Origin: Monomorium pharaonis
Lineage: Eukaryota > Arthropoda > Insecta > Hymenoptera > Formicidae
Assembly (NCBI RefSeq): GCF_013373865.1
Contig: NC_050473.1
Coordinates: 17,957,597 to 18,021,596, forward strand
Length of the DNA stretch: 64,000 nucleotides
Direction of reading: 5' to 3'
Part shown: piece by piece, positions 1 to 9,865 of the stretch
Position numbering within the stretch: position 1 is the stretch's first letter
Layout of the letters: the number at the start of each line of letters is the position of its first letter
Made by a program: the position numbers and the translations under genes
Notes under the pieces: generated by a model
Databases searched by the model: none
Seen by the model: only the letters and a program-made list of their open reading frames with translations
What the model was told of the DNA's origin: nothing

Positions 1-75
1 CGCTTTTTCTCGGGTACCCAGTAGCCGATGACGCACTTGTCGCACATTCCGCCGTCCTCGTTCACGGCGCCGCGC
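1..75 (-). CDS. Edge of an unidentified GC-rich coding exon (partial)
   Basis: On the minus strand this stretch reads as an open frame (RGAVNEDGG, then CDKC and VIGYWVPEKK) with almost every third codon position G or C, unlike the flanking DNA. The reading runs off the left edge. A possible 3' splice site (gtgtcag) ends at base 76, which would start the exon in phase 0. Alternatively the frame stays open upstream to about base 230 through a Thr/Ala-rich trinucleotide tract, and this would be a first exon. The two Cys pairs hint at a cysteine-containing extracellular or zinc-binding segment, but no family is recognised. It could be the 3' part of the gene at 2.3-9.9 kb (phases allow it) or a separate gene extending to the left. 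Confidence 0.4.
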
Positions 76-99
76 TGACACCGATCACGTGGAGCAGCG

Positions 100-230
100 G
101 ATCGGCGCTCGATCGACGGCGCACGTCCTGCCTCGCACGAGGTCGCGGCGGCCGCCGCCGCCGCCGCCGTCGTCGTCGTTGTCGTCATCATCGTTGTCGT
201 CGTCATCGTCGTCGTTGTCATTGTCGTGCT
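100..230. repeat. GTC/CGC trinucleotide-rich tract
   Basis: Imperfect runs of gtc, gtt and cgc triplets. Read on the minus strand they give Thr/Met and Ala runs, on the plus strand Ser and Pro runs. This is low-complexity sequence and either transcribed UTR or part of the flanking exon. Confidence 0.6.
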
Positions 231-2277
231 TGAAACGGAAACTTCGGTCGGCGGCTCTTACCCTCGCGTCCGGGCGATTATCCCCAGCGAGGCGGGCGAT
301 CTCATCTCTGTCTGCGCAACGTGACCGCCGCGTGGAACGAGGTTAGGTTTCGCCGCGGTCGTTCTCGACGACCGTCGCCGCGAACGACGTCTCCTTGCTC
401 CCGAGAATCCAAACTCCACGTACCTCTTCCTCCTCGGAAACCTCTCTCGAGGCTTCCCACCGCTTTCGTCGTCTCTCGATCGCGCGTGTCCTCTCTCAGC
501 GTCGCCGATCCTATTGTTTACCTTCCGACGCGCACACGCCGCCGGACCGGAAGTCTACGTCGTAGCCCCTTATCGTGCGTGATCATCAGGTAAACACGTG
601 CTGCTGCTCCTCGTCCGATCCGAGAGGCGCCGGCGGCGACGTTTTACAACCGCGATATTCAAGGAAGAATGCGGAAAAGATGCGGCGTATTTGTTGATCG
701 TTCCATTAGGTCTTGCTCGTCAAATACGCGCCTGGTCGGCTCTTCTGCATTACATAGCTACGGAGAAGCCTCTCGTAATCGCTCGAGAATGCCGTAAACA
801 ACTTTCCGCGGTTTATCGGGAAAAACTCAAGTGTAAAGTACGATTTCAGGGTTAACAGATAATACTTGATCTTATCTATATAGTGGATATATGCTGTTAC
901 AGTGTTCCAATTAATCCTTAACTAAATTGCAGTTAGAACACGCTGTTGTTAGTTTTCCTCTCCATTTTGTATTTTAGTTGAAAGAACATATTACGTGTCC
1001 TTCCATACGTTAGGAATTATTTAATGAAAATGTACCCGCAACAATACTATTTAATATTTAGTAGCTAAGTATAAATTTTTTTTTTGCATGTACTTTGCAC
1101 ACAAAGCAAGTAAATTTTTTACTATATATAAAACAATTGAAAAGTTCAGTGCCTTCAGCGAGAGCTTTGGCATTTTTCAATGGCAAATCAAATATTTCGT
1201 TTTATGACAAAAAATTGAGTGGCTTCTGCAAACTACATGTAAAATAAAACAAATTGTTTACACTAACTGACGTTTCTGTTCGATACATTTTAATCAAGTT
1301 ATTTGCTATTGCGACAAAATATTTTCCTTAATACAATATGTCACTTCGGGTCCTTTTGCATTAAAAAAAAAACAAAAACAAAAAAAATAATTAAAAACCT
1401 TGCGAAAGCGATGAAAAAATATCCTGTATAACGAAATACATTTCAATACTGCGGCAACGTTGTAACGCAGATTACACTTCAATGATATATTACGGGACCA
1501 CTTCAATGATATAATATTACGGAAACACGATCATCCATAAAGCATGAAATATTTCAACAATATCGCAGGCATGCTTTGTCGCTTGCTATACGGAAAGGCT
1601 GAACGCTTGCGATACGTAATGTTAACTCTGCTCGTTATTACGAGTAAAAATCACAAAGTAAAAATGGAGAGGAGATCAAAGCGACTCGTGATAAGCCAAA
1701 GTGTCACACGTCGCGTCAAAAAATCCAACTCGTTCTAAACGCGTCCGGAACTTTCCAACAGAGACTGTAAATGAAACAAGAAAGTTTAAAATGCATGTAA
1801 AAAACATTGAAAAGGAATTCCAGAGCGCGAAAAAGTTGCCTATTTTTGAATTTTGATGAAGAAAATTGCTGTTTATATTCTACATTATTGTATACCTACT
1901 TGAACAGCCGGAAAAAAATCTTTGTATCAAAATAGATCAAATTATATCAGAAAGATTAAAAGATTAAATTATATCATAGCAGATCTAATTTTATAAACCG
2001 ATTGATAAAATTAGATCTTCTCTGCTGATACAATTTGATGTATAATTTGATTCTTGATATAAAGATTTTTCCCGGATATTTAAAATTTTAGTATTATTTA
2101 TAATAAACTAAATAATAAAGTAAATATCTCTAGTAAATTTTTATCAACTAGCATTAACGAAAAATATTGCGAATTATTAAAATGACGCAGTTTTAAGAAC
2201 AAGTATCAATTTTTAACAAAATCGATTGAATTTAACATGTATGGAAAAATAATTAATTTATAAATATTGCAATTATC
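231..2277. other. Gene-free stretch, GC-rich then AT-rich
   Basis: Bases 231-850 are CpG-rich without a supported exon and resemble promoter or 5' UTR sequence. From about 850 the sequence turns AT-rich. I see only the foldback element at 1908-2075. Confidence 0.5.
1908..2075. mobile_element. Foldback/MITE-like inverted-repeat element
   Basis: The left end CCGGAAAAAAATCTTTGTAT is matched in inverted orientation by the right end ...aaagatttttcccgg. Further complementary blocks lie inside, including an AGATCTAATTTTAT / ATAAAATTAGATCT hairpin, so most of the 168 bp can fold on itself. It has no coding capacity. The size and structure fit a non-autonomous DNA transposon or foldback element; no target-site duplication was identified. 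Confidence 0.55.
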
Positions 2278-2352
2278 TTAGCTCAGGCGATAAACAGACA
2301 TGTGTTTTACATATATGTAAAAGTTAAAGTCATTTAGCTTCGGTAGCAGTTT
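2278..2352 (-). CDS. Disordered-protein gene, tentative last exon
   Basis: An acceptor (gctgatatgatttctcag) ends at 2353 and the phase-0 frame gives 24 residues beginning KLLPKLNDFNFY and then TAA at 2278-2280. It fits the phase-0 donor of the exon at 2587. No clear AATAAA was found close downstream, and an alternative continuation is the GC-rich exon at 1-75. Confidence 0.3.
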   Translation of the reverse strand, partial: KLLPKLNDFNFYIYVKHMSVYRLS

Positions 2353-5300
2353 CTGAGAAATCATATCAGCCAACTTGAAATATGTGTTTTTAAATTTACC
2401 TAATCTAATAAACATTTAGCTAGAAAATGTGTGACTATTTACCGAATAAGTAAATGTATAGAAGTATAACAAAATATGTGCACTATTTTTCTTTTAAAAA
2501 TTTCCAAAAAGGCAAACTCTCTTTTTTCTTCACGCACTAAAATACCCCTTTAACATAGCTGTTTCTTTATGTCTTGGCATACTTACTATCGTCGAATCGT
2601 TCAAGGACGTTAACATACTCCTGGTGACGAGAACTGTCGCGCTGCTGTCACGATCGACTGCATTATCCTCGATTAAGTCGCGTTTCCTCCTCAGAACGCG
2701 CACTTCACCGAGGGAATACGAACACGAGCTCGGCATGTACAGCTCTCCCTCGGAATGAGACGTCTCGGAGGTTGTCCCGACCTAGAACCGCGAGTAGAGT
2801 TAATTTACCGATGTAATATCCGTTAATCAAGAATTCTTCCTTTGCTAAGGATCTTAGATTACACAATAAAATTCAATTACAGAAGAATTGTGTTGTTATG
2901 CCATTTCGTAAGACATGGGCGTATCCTGCAGTTTTTTTTTTTTCGAGAAGGCAGTTATTGATTCAGATATCATATAAACAGTAATTTTTTACGTCAATAA
3001 ATTACTTATTTTGAATATTTTAAAGCTTAAACTGTCTTCTTATTCCCGATTTTTAATGGAAAAAATATTAGACTTTGTAAATCATAACTTTTATTTCTTT
3101 TCAGAGTTCACAATAAATATAGTTTCTGTAAATTGATATAAAAGTTATGTTATTCCAATGATCTTCTGTCAGCGTATTACGCAAATTTTTTTTTTTAATT
3201 TCAGAAAAAGTTTAGCTTGGTTTGAACCCTTAAACTTTTTCCTCTGCATACGTCCATGTCGTAGAACGATTCAGTCAATACAACGATTGATCGCATTACT
3301 ATGCTAATTTATAACATCGTTTTCAGCATTAACATAAGTATAATATATTATCATGATGAGAAAGAGAGAGAGCAAGAGAATAGCGGAAATTTCTTCGATA
3401 TCTCGATGATATTATTACAATAAATTCTCATTATATAATATATTTTATGCATTTCTCTCCCTCCTTTCTCTCTCATTATGCTCTATAATAATTAAAATAT
3501 TTTTTTACTTACTTTCCTTACGTTTGCACTTAACATGCCATTGATCGACCTGCGAATAAAAAATGCACGACTAAAACATTATATGAAACGTTTTTAGGTG
3601 AATAGTTCCGACCTGAAACTGAAAGTAGTGTTTAATTTACTGAGTTAATTTTCCGATGTAATATCCGCTAATCAAGAATTCTTTCTTTATGTCAAGAAAC
3701 TTAAATTACATAATAAAATTCAATTACAACAGAATTGGGTCGCTATATCATTTCGTAGGGCAATTCAGTTAATACGATAATGTTTAAATAATTTCGCAAA
3801 TTAACCCTTTGAAGTACAGTAGTACATATAGGTACTATCTTTTGCAATTGAAGGAAAACATCACTCTAATTTAATACTTAAAATTATGTCTACAGTTTTT
3901 GAAATCGTTGAATCTGAATTTTCAGTCAGAATTGCAAATTTTGATACATTCAATTGAATATGACGAGTTCATAGTTAATAAATTTTCTATTTTCAGAAAA
4001 TTGATAAAATACTTGCATCGTAAATTTTTCGCAGTACTAAAAAACTATAAATCAAAGTTTTATAAGATTGAATTCAAATCTGGCAGTTTAAAATTTTAAA
4101 ATTTTTATCCGAAACATAAATTCAGGAATTTTGGGGCCACTATAATTATAAACATACTAAAATTATAAAATTTAGAATAAATTCAAAACGGACAAACCTT
4201 TTTATTTTTTTAGTTTCAGTTATTATTTTTATCTCTTTTTATATTTATACGTCAACGCTCTGGATATTTGCAAATCAATCTCTCACCATTTTTAGTGAAA
4301 GGATGAGAAACATTCCTTCTAGTCGAGTATAGAGGAACGTTACAGATTTGTAAATCCAATTGGTGCAAATCTACTTTATCTTGAAACTATAGAGAATAAA
4401 ACATCCTCCTCTGCTTTACGTTTTTTAAAATTTTGATTCACAATTTATCCTTTTAGATTTTGTAATTTTGACACATTAATCCAAAAAATTCTTATCAATT
4501 TTCTATGTACCAATTTTCCTCTAATTTGAATGTTTTTTAATCATTTTTTAAATCCGCTATTTTGAATTTTACAATTTTGAATTTTATAACTTTAATTTCA
4601 TATGTTTTAATCAGCGCCTCCAAGAACCCTGGAATATTTTTATAAAAATTGACAGGACGAAAACAATGTATGCTTCCAAGGAAGTTAAATTATTAAGAAC
4701 TTGTTCGTTATATTCACCTATCGTCGTGATCCAACAGCATACTGCTAATGCTAGAATTGGAACTCGACAGGACGTTTATTTTACTCTTTCGCGTTGTGTC
4801 TGTCGAATCCATCGGTTGTCGCCCGTCATCGCTTCTCGCAGTTTTCCGAGATTCTGAGATCTCATTTCCATCTCTGCGGTTTTCCTCCGCCAGGAACGTC
4901 ATCGGCTTCCGAATTTCCTCGTTCCTCGTATTCCCCGTCGAGTCAGCCTCTCCGGCGACGTCAAATGAGATTTGCTTGCTACGCGACTCGCCGTTTTTTG
5001 CACTCAGCATAACGCAATTTCGCGGAGGATCGGCCAAGCGATTGTCCGCAGAACTGATCCTCTGCTCAGCCACCGCATGCTCCGGATTGATTTTTATTCC
5101 ACGTGAAGATTCGGCGTCCTCCTTCGCTGACGATTGCACGAGACCAACGTCGCTTTTCGTCAGATTTTCATCGACGTACCTCGGTCCGACGAGACTTGCA
5201 TCCGTGCAAATTCGTTCGCCCCTCATCCCCGAGACTTCCGAGGACGCAAATAATATCCTTTCGTTCGCCGGCGCGATTCTGTCGTGCGCTTTTTCACTTA

Positions 5301-8300
5301 CTGTAATTTTTTTTATCACTTCTTTCGGGACATTGTCGATTTTATTCGTGACAGTTTTGCTCGCCTGATCTTTATTGGCCTGTGCATCGCGCGATTTATC
5401 CTCTTCGGGCTTCTCGATGTTTATATGATCCTCTTTGTTCTCGGCAATCAACTCGGTAGCTTCTACTTTACATTCACCTTTCGCTTCTGCAAATGCAATT
5501 TTCGTAGACAAATGTTCGGAGTTCTCCTCGAGATTTTTGCCATCGTCGTCGCTACGGATATCGGGGATTTGCTTCAACGATTCGGTCTCCGAACACGTGT
5601 TTCCCTTGCTGTTATCCTTACTGTTATCCCTGGAGCCTCGAGCAGCTTCGGGATGAGTCGCGGAACGAGCGCTTTCTCTTGCTTCCGGAATCGCGGGAGA
5701 GACGGAGAAATATTTGTCGGGATTCCCGAGATCGTTAGATTCGTCGATGATTTGCCCGGCGTCGTTCGTATCATCCTTTGCGTTACGCGAGCTTGTCTCC
5801 TCCCTATCCCGATTGTCTTCGTTAACGCCTTTGTCCGTTTGGTCTTTAGCATCGATCGGAACAACAGTCGTCCCAGCAACGCACTTCGCAGCATTCGCCC
5901 CTTCCCCCCGACCTGCGTCCTTTTCGTTATTACTCTCTTGTGCGGACTCGCAACGTGCCGTGGTGCGAACGCTGTCTCTCGTCGCGCGACACTCGGAAAA
6001 ATCGGACGAATATTCGCCGAGACCTCTGAGCTCGTACGATTCTTTAACAACCCCGTCCGCGTCGATTTTCCCTTGCCGCGCGTTTTCCTCTCGCGACGTT
6101 AATCCGATTATCGCGCCCGTCGGCGCCCTGTTTCCTCGACCCTCGAGGGAATCGGGAACGTTTCGAGAGGACGTTTTCTTGTCGTTCGCGTTGTCGGACT
6201 GGCTTCCGATCAGGAAGTTTCTCAGGATGTCCAGGGTCTCCGTCTGGTGCGCGTCATCACGGATCGTCTCTGCCTCGCGCAGATGATCCAGAAGCTTCTG
6301 CACCGTCGCGGGCGTGATCGCCCTCTTCAGGGCGCTCGCGATCTTCCCCTCGACGCTCCGTTTCTCGTCCTGCAGGAGGTAGGCGACGAACCGGTCCTGC
6401 GACGTGCCCTTCCGCGCGAAAGCATCATCCCCATCGTCGGTGTACTTCTTCCCAGAGCGAACCTCGTTTTCCCGCGCGACCTTCCCCTCCCGACGACGTG
6501 GACGTCGAGACGTCTGCGTCGTGTCCGTCCGCGTGCTGGACAACACAGGCGCCAGGTTGGAGAATGTCGTCACGTCCGATCTGTCCAGCGACAGCGAATC
6601 CGATCTCTCCGCCTTGTCGCGAGATGTCCTGGGACTTCTGTCGCTCGCGCCCGACTCGGGAAACACGCTGCTGGACTCGACGGAGCTCCCCGAGTAAACG
6701 CTGCGAGAACCCGCATTCTCCCGCGTGCGGGTCGACGATCTCGCCTCCGTCGCGTTGCCTCCCCGTGGATCCTCGTCGGTCTGGCGCGTCTCCGAAACGG
6801 TGAGGTTCTCGTTTCTCGGTTCAGTCTCCGGAATCGACGATCCGCCCGACTCTCCCGAGACCGCGAACGGATACTCGCGATCCTTATCGGCCGATGCGTT
6901 TTCACCGAGCTTCTCGCGATCCGCGTCTCCTTCATCCAGCTTGTACACCGCGAATTCGGGGCCAGCCAGGAGCTCCGAGAGATTCCTGGTCGCGCGGACC
7001 ACGCGCTCGATCTTCCTGTCGTTGGTGTGCAGAATTGAATCCACGTCGCCGAGACGCGGCCGGTACAACTCGATCTCGACCAAATTGTCTTCGTCGTCTA
7101 CGACGTCGCGCGACCCGTCTTGTCCGTTGTGACTATTGAACGTGTACGACAAGTGTCCGTCGATCGTCCGACGGGGAAATCTCGAGCTTTCGCGCCGAGG
7201 AAAACCCGCCTTCCTCGACGTGTCGCCGGCAAACGACAGTCCTGATCGATCACCGCGGTTCTCTTTCTCTACCATCTGGATCTTGCCCACGATGTCTTCG
7301 CCGTTCCGGTCAGCACTTCCCTCGTCTCTCGCTTTGTTCCTCGATTTTCCATTTCGATCGCTCCTCGGAGTTTCAATCACGGTGAATTTAACCGCGCCTC
7401 CGCGGTTCGTTGGACTCTCGACCGCATTCTGCGGGTCGAGCTCGCGAGCCTTCCTCTCCCGCCTGTAATTTCGTACCCTCGGGGATTCGGCTGGTCCGTC
7501 CACTTGTCCAAAATCGGAATTCCCGACGTTCTCCGGATCCTTTCCGGCGGGAGAGACCGTCGGTGCCGCCTCGACGATAATCGGTTTGCCTCGTGGTGAT
7601 GAGATTGTGTCCAATCTCACGCTCCGAGTCCTCGGCGTCCCTGACACTTCCGATGGGACGTTCGCCCGGTTATCCGCAGTCTGAATGGCTTCGTGGCGCA
7701 GGGTGTAAGTGGCTGTGTTCGCGCGGCTCTGCGCCCGGATCGGTTCCGGCGAGATGTGCACGTCCTCGAGGTCCTGCCTGGTCAATTCCCGGTCCACGAT
7801 GTGCACCGACGGTCCTATTTGAATTCTGCACGTGTTCTCTTCTCGTTGCTGCTCGTCGCGTGCCGTCGTCGTTGTCGTCGTCGCCGTTGCCGTCGTCGCC
7901 GTCGTCGTCGTTATCTCGTTCGCGATCAAGTCCCTCGACGGCACTCGGGTAGGCGACGCACGTCCGCCACGCGACCGAACGTCGCCCCCGTATCCCAGGG
8001 ACGACCAGTCGGCGCGCCGTCGACACGACACCCGAAATTTCGGCGCCGATAAGTCGACCCTGCGTACGCTGACACGGGGAAAATCGCGCTTCCCCGAGCT
8101 GGTGCTTGCCCGATCGCCATTCGCCACCTCTGATAATCTCGACGAGCACGCATCGTGAAACTTGGAGGCTACCAGCTGGCGAACGTACAGCCGCTCCTCT
8201 GTCTCGTCGTCCAACGGCGGCTCGTCCAAATATCTGATTACGATAATAATTGTATAAATGATATATTAGGGAAAAAAATTGAAAAATAATATTTTTATAT

Positions 8301-9865
8301 ATTAAATTATTGTCGATTGTATTTTGTTTTCATAGTAAGTAAATATTAAAATATGACATACAGAATCGGTTGTTCCAACTTCTTCGTAAACTTACTTATC
8401 AGGTAAATATACGTCTGTCTTTATATATTTAAGAAAAAAATGAAGATAGACACATTCTTATCTGATAGTAAGTAAATTTATCAAACTTACCTAATAATAA
8501 CAGGTAAGTTGCGAAGAAGTTGAAACAACCGGCTCATAGTGATGCTGTGAATAATGTTTAAAAAATAAATGATATTTGTTGTTGCTCTGTTATGCTTATT
8601 TGGGCATTCTTGATTAAGCGGCAATTCAATAAGGAACATATACTTTCAAATTACTTTCCGTTAGAGTACATAGAATATTATCGTCCTGAACGAAAGCCAG
8701 GTTAAAATTTCCACAAAATCTAATCATTATTGGCATTTACGAACATTCGCTGAATTGTAATAAACACTAAAATACTTCTCTGTTTGCCATCGTAATTAAG
8801 AAACTTTCGTCTAAATAAACACAATAAAGCAAAAAACAGAAATTGACATTGTTTTTTTACTTATAAACGTTATTGATGATAATGTTGCCAATGGTAAAAA
8901 TAAAATATACACATGAGAGTATCACCTAACATCGGAAAAAAAAACATTCCGGCCGCTCTAATATTATGTGATAAACTGTATAAACGAAATCTAATAATAT
9001 GTAATAAACGAGAAATAATATGATTAAAAGGAAAAATTTTTATTATTCCGGTTCTTATTAATATCTTACAATATCGCGACCAATCGGAAAAGTTGGGTGG
9101 AAATCTATTTAAACATCGTTACTGCATATATAATTAAAATTGAGGTCAACGAGTAACTTTTGAAGTTGATACTTTTAGACGATGACAATACATCGTAATA
9201 TTAGTTACGGTGTGAATTATACGACGAGAACAATTGCGAAAAAAAAAGATACTAAAAATTTGCAAATAGAGAGAGTTAAAATATTCCTGTAAATTGGGTT
9301 TCCTTTTCCACTCACGTATTTCTATTGCGACGTGCGGAATCGAAGCTCGACGTTGCGCAGACCTCAATGAGTTGCATCTTTGCATTGTTAATAATTTTCT
9401 CGGCATTTTCGAGCGCGGCTGACGTTTCGGGGCTTAAGACGAGATTGGGTGGCTCCGTTTCCACGGATCGACTCGTGCTGGGCTGTAACTGGCGTTGAAT
9501 CTATTGTGTATATTCGGACGGCTAAATGTCGGATAAGTAAAACTGCGAACTAATAATACCGTTTCCTCGTTTGCGACGCGTCTCGCTTTTTTCGTCTCGC
9601 AGGGACTCCAAGTTTTACTAGCGACTATCGATTTTTTAGATATGACAGTTGCAGGACGTCGATTCCCATTGTGTATTCTGATATCATTATCCTTTTTGCG
9701 CGCCGCTTCCTCGTGTTTGCAGTAACACGTGCGAACGGAAGTCATCTCCCCCGGAGACGTCGTGATGCAGACTCTGTCGTTGCACGTTTCCGGAGAACTC
9801 GAATGTTCCCTGTAACAAGAGAAAGAAGGTACCTGTCTAGAATAATATTTCCTCCACGTCGTCAT
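2278..9865 (-). CDS. Uncharacterised long disordered protein, multi-exon model
   Basis: Proposed coding exons in transcript order: 9865-9560, 9482-9316, 8233-4718, 3549-3522, 2781-2587 and, tentatively, 2352-2278. Each junction has GT/AG and the phases are 0, 2, 2, 0, 0. The model predicts about 1,430 residues. The product is highly charged, rich in Ser, Arg, Asp and Glu, with no signal peptide, membrane segment or domain I recognise. Its function is unknown. Short, more ordered patches are a helix-like ALENAEKIINNAKMQL segment in exon 2, the start of exon 3 (LDDETEERLYVRQLVASKF), a helical stretch near the middle of exon 3 (KRAITPATVQKLLDHLREAE), and an acidic SEGEL...SLGEV segment in exon 5. 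The large exon alone ends in an apparent TGA at 4714-4716, but that stop lies inside a good donor (AG|gtgaat) and is probably spliced out. The first exon and last exon are the least certain parts; the gene could instead continue to the exon at 1-75. Confidence 0.55.
2587..2781 (-). CDS. Disordered-protein gene, exon 5
   Basis: Exactly 65 codons between an acceptor (gttctag) and a consensus donor (ATA|gtaagt), both in phase 0. It encodes a Ser/Glu-rich SEGELYMPSS...SLGEV segment followed by VRVLRRKRDLIED and a hydrophilic tail. It is separated from the micro-exon by a 740-bp AT-rich intron. Confidence 0.6.
2771..2915. repeat. Duplicated segment, copy 1 (over exon 5 acceptor)
   Basis: About 145 bp closely similar to 3602-3760 in direct orientation, sharing blocks such as CCGATGTAATATCCG and TAATCAAGAATTCTT. 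This copy carries the 3' splice site and first bases of exon 5. Confidence 0.7.
3522..3549 (-). CDS. Disordered-protein gene, 28-nt micro-exon 4
   Basis: An acceptor with a strong T-rich tract (attttttattcgcag) ends at 3550 and a donor (AAAC|gtaagg) begins at 3521, leaving 28 nt. Entered in phase 2 it adds the last base of an Arg codon plus nine codons (SINGMLSAN) and exits in phase 0. That is exactly what is needed to link the phase-2 end of the large exon to the phase-0 start of the next exon. It is too short for ORF-based prediction. Confidence 0.55.
3602..3760. repeat. Duplicated segment, copy 2 (decoy 3' splice site)
   Basis: Second copy of the 2771-2915 segment. On the minus strand it retains an acceptor-like tttcag followed by GTCGGA, but the sequence after it is not coding beyond six codons. 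It sits in the intron before the micro-exon. A third, short similarity lies at about 3259-3290. Confidence 0.65.
4718..8233 (-). CDS. Disordered-protein gene, large exon 3
   Basis: A single open frame of over 1,170 codons, far longer than chance, starting after an acceptor (gtaatcag) with one base that completes the previous codon. The first in-frame codons are TAT TTG GAC GAG, with no ATG nearby, which supports an internal exon. Composition is low-complexity and charged: a Thr/Ala run comes from a GTC/GTT triplet tract near 7860-7910, and many Arg, Ser, Asp and Glu residues follow. The exon most likely ends at 4718 at the donor GATAG|gtgaat in phase 2 rather than at the TGA a few bases later. 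Overlapping plus-strand frames across 4750-8150 are antisense shadows. Confidence 0.8.
8234..9315 (-). other. Intron between exons 2 and 3 of the disordered-protein gene
   Basis: AT-rich, GT/AG bounded (gtgagt to atcag). It holds the MITE at 8367-8531 and nothing else I can support. Confidence 0.55.
8367..8531. mobile_element. MITE, family CGGTTGTT, copy 1
   Basis: Near-perfect 20-bp terminal inverted repeats: left CGGTTGTTCCAACTTCTTCG, and the right end is its inverse with one mismatch. Complementary blocks (acttatcag / ctgatagtaagt) continue inward. It is 165 bp, AT-rich and non-coding. A related copy is at 48594-48719. It lies in an intron of the disordered-protein gene. Confidence 0.75.
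9316..9482 (-). CDS. Disordered-protein gene, exon 2
   Basis: The frame reads PSTSRSVETEPPNLVLSPET and then a helix-like ALENAEKIINNAKMQL segment, ending at a consensus donor AATAC|gtgagt in phase 2. The acceptor is either ...gttacag ending at 9483 or ...cacaatag ending at 9501; both are in phase 0. The phase-2 end joins exactly to the single leading base of the next exon, making a Thr codon. This phase match over a 1.08-kb intron is the main support. Confidence 0.55.
9560..9865 (-). CDS. Disordered-protein gene, candidate exon 1
   Basis: The first in-frame ATG is at 9865-9863 and the frame stays open for 102 codons to a donor ACG|gtatta. It contains a Cys cluster (ETCNDRVC then TCYC) and a basic stretch. 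A strong-looking acceptor (ttctcttgttacag) ends at 9810, so the real exon may start at 9809 with further exons upstream; that start would be phase 2. No matching upstream exon was found between 9.9 and 17 kb. The acceptor-derived phase-0 frame is also open for about 40 codons, so the frame choice rests on the fit to exon 2. Confidence 0.4.

Noticed and set aside
4748..8158. Many plus-strand open frames (up to 272 codons) opposite the large exon
   Set aside because: They are antisense shadows of the 3.5-kb minus-strand exon, have no splice support, and their residues (Ser, Phe, Arg-rich) mirror its Asp/Glu/Arg codons.
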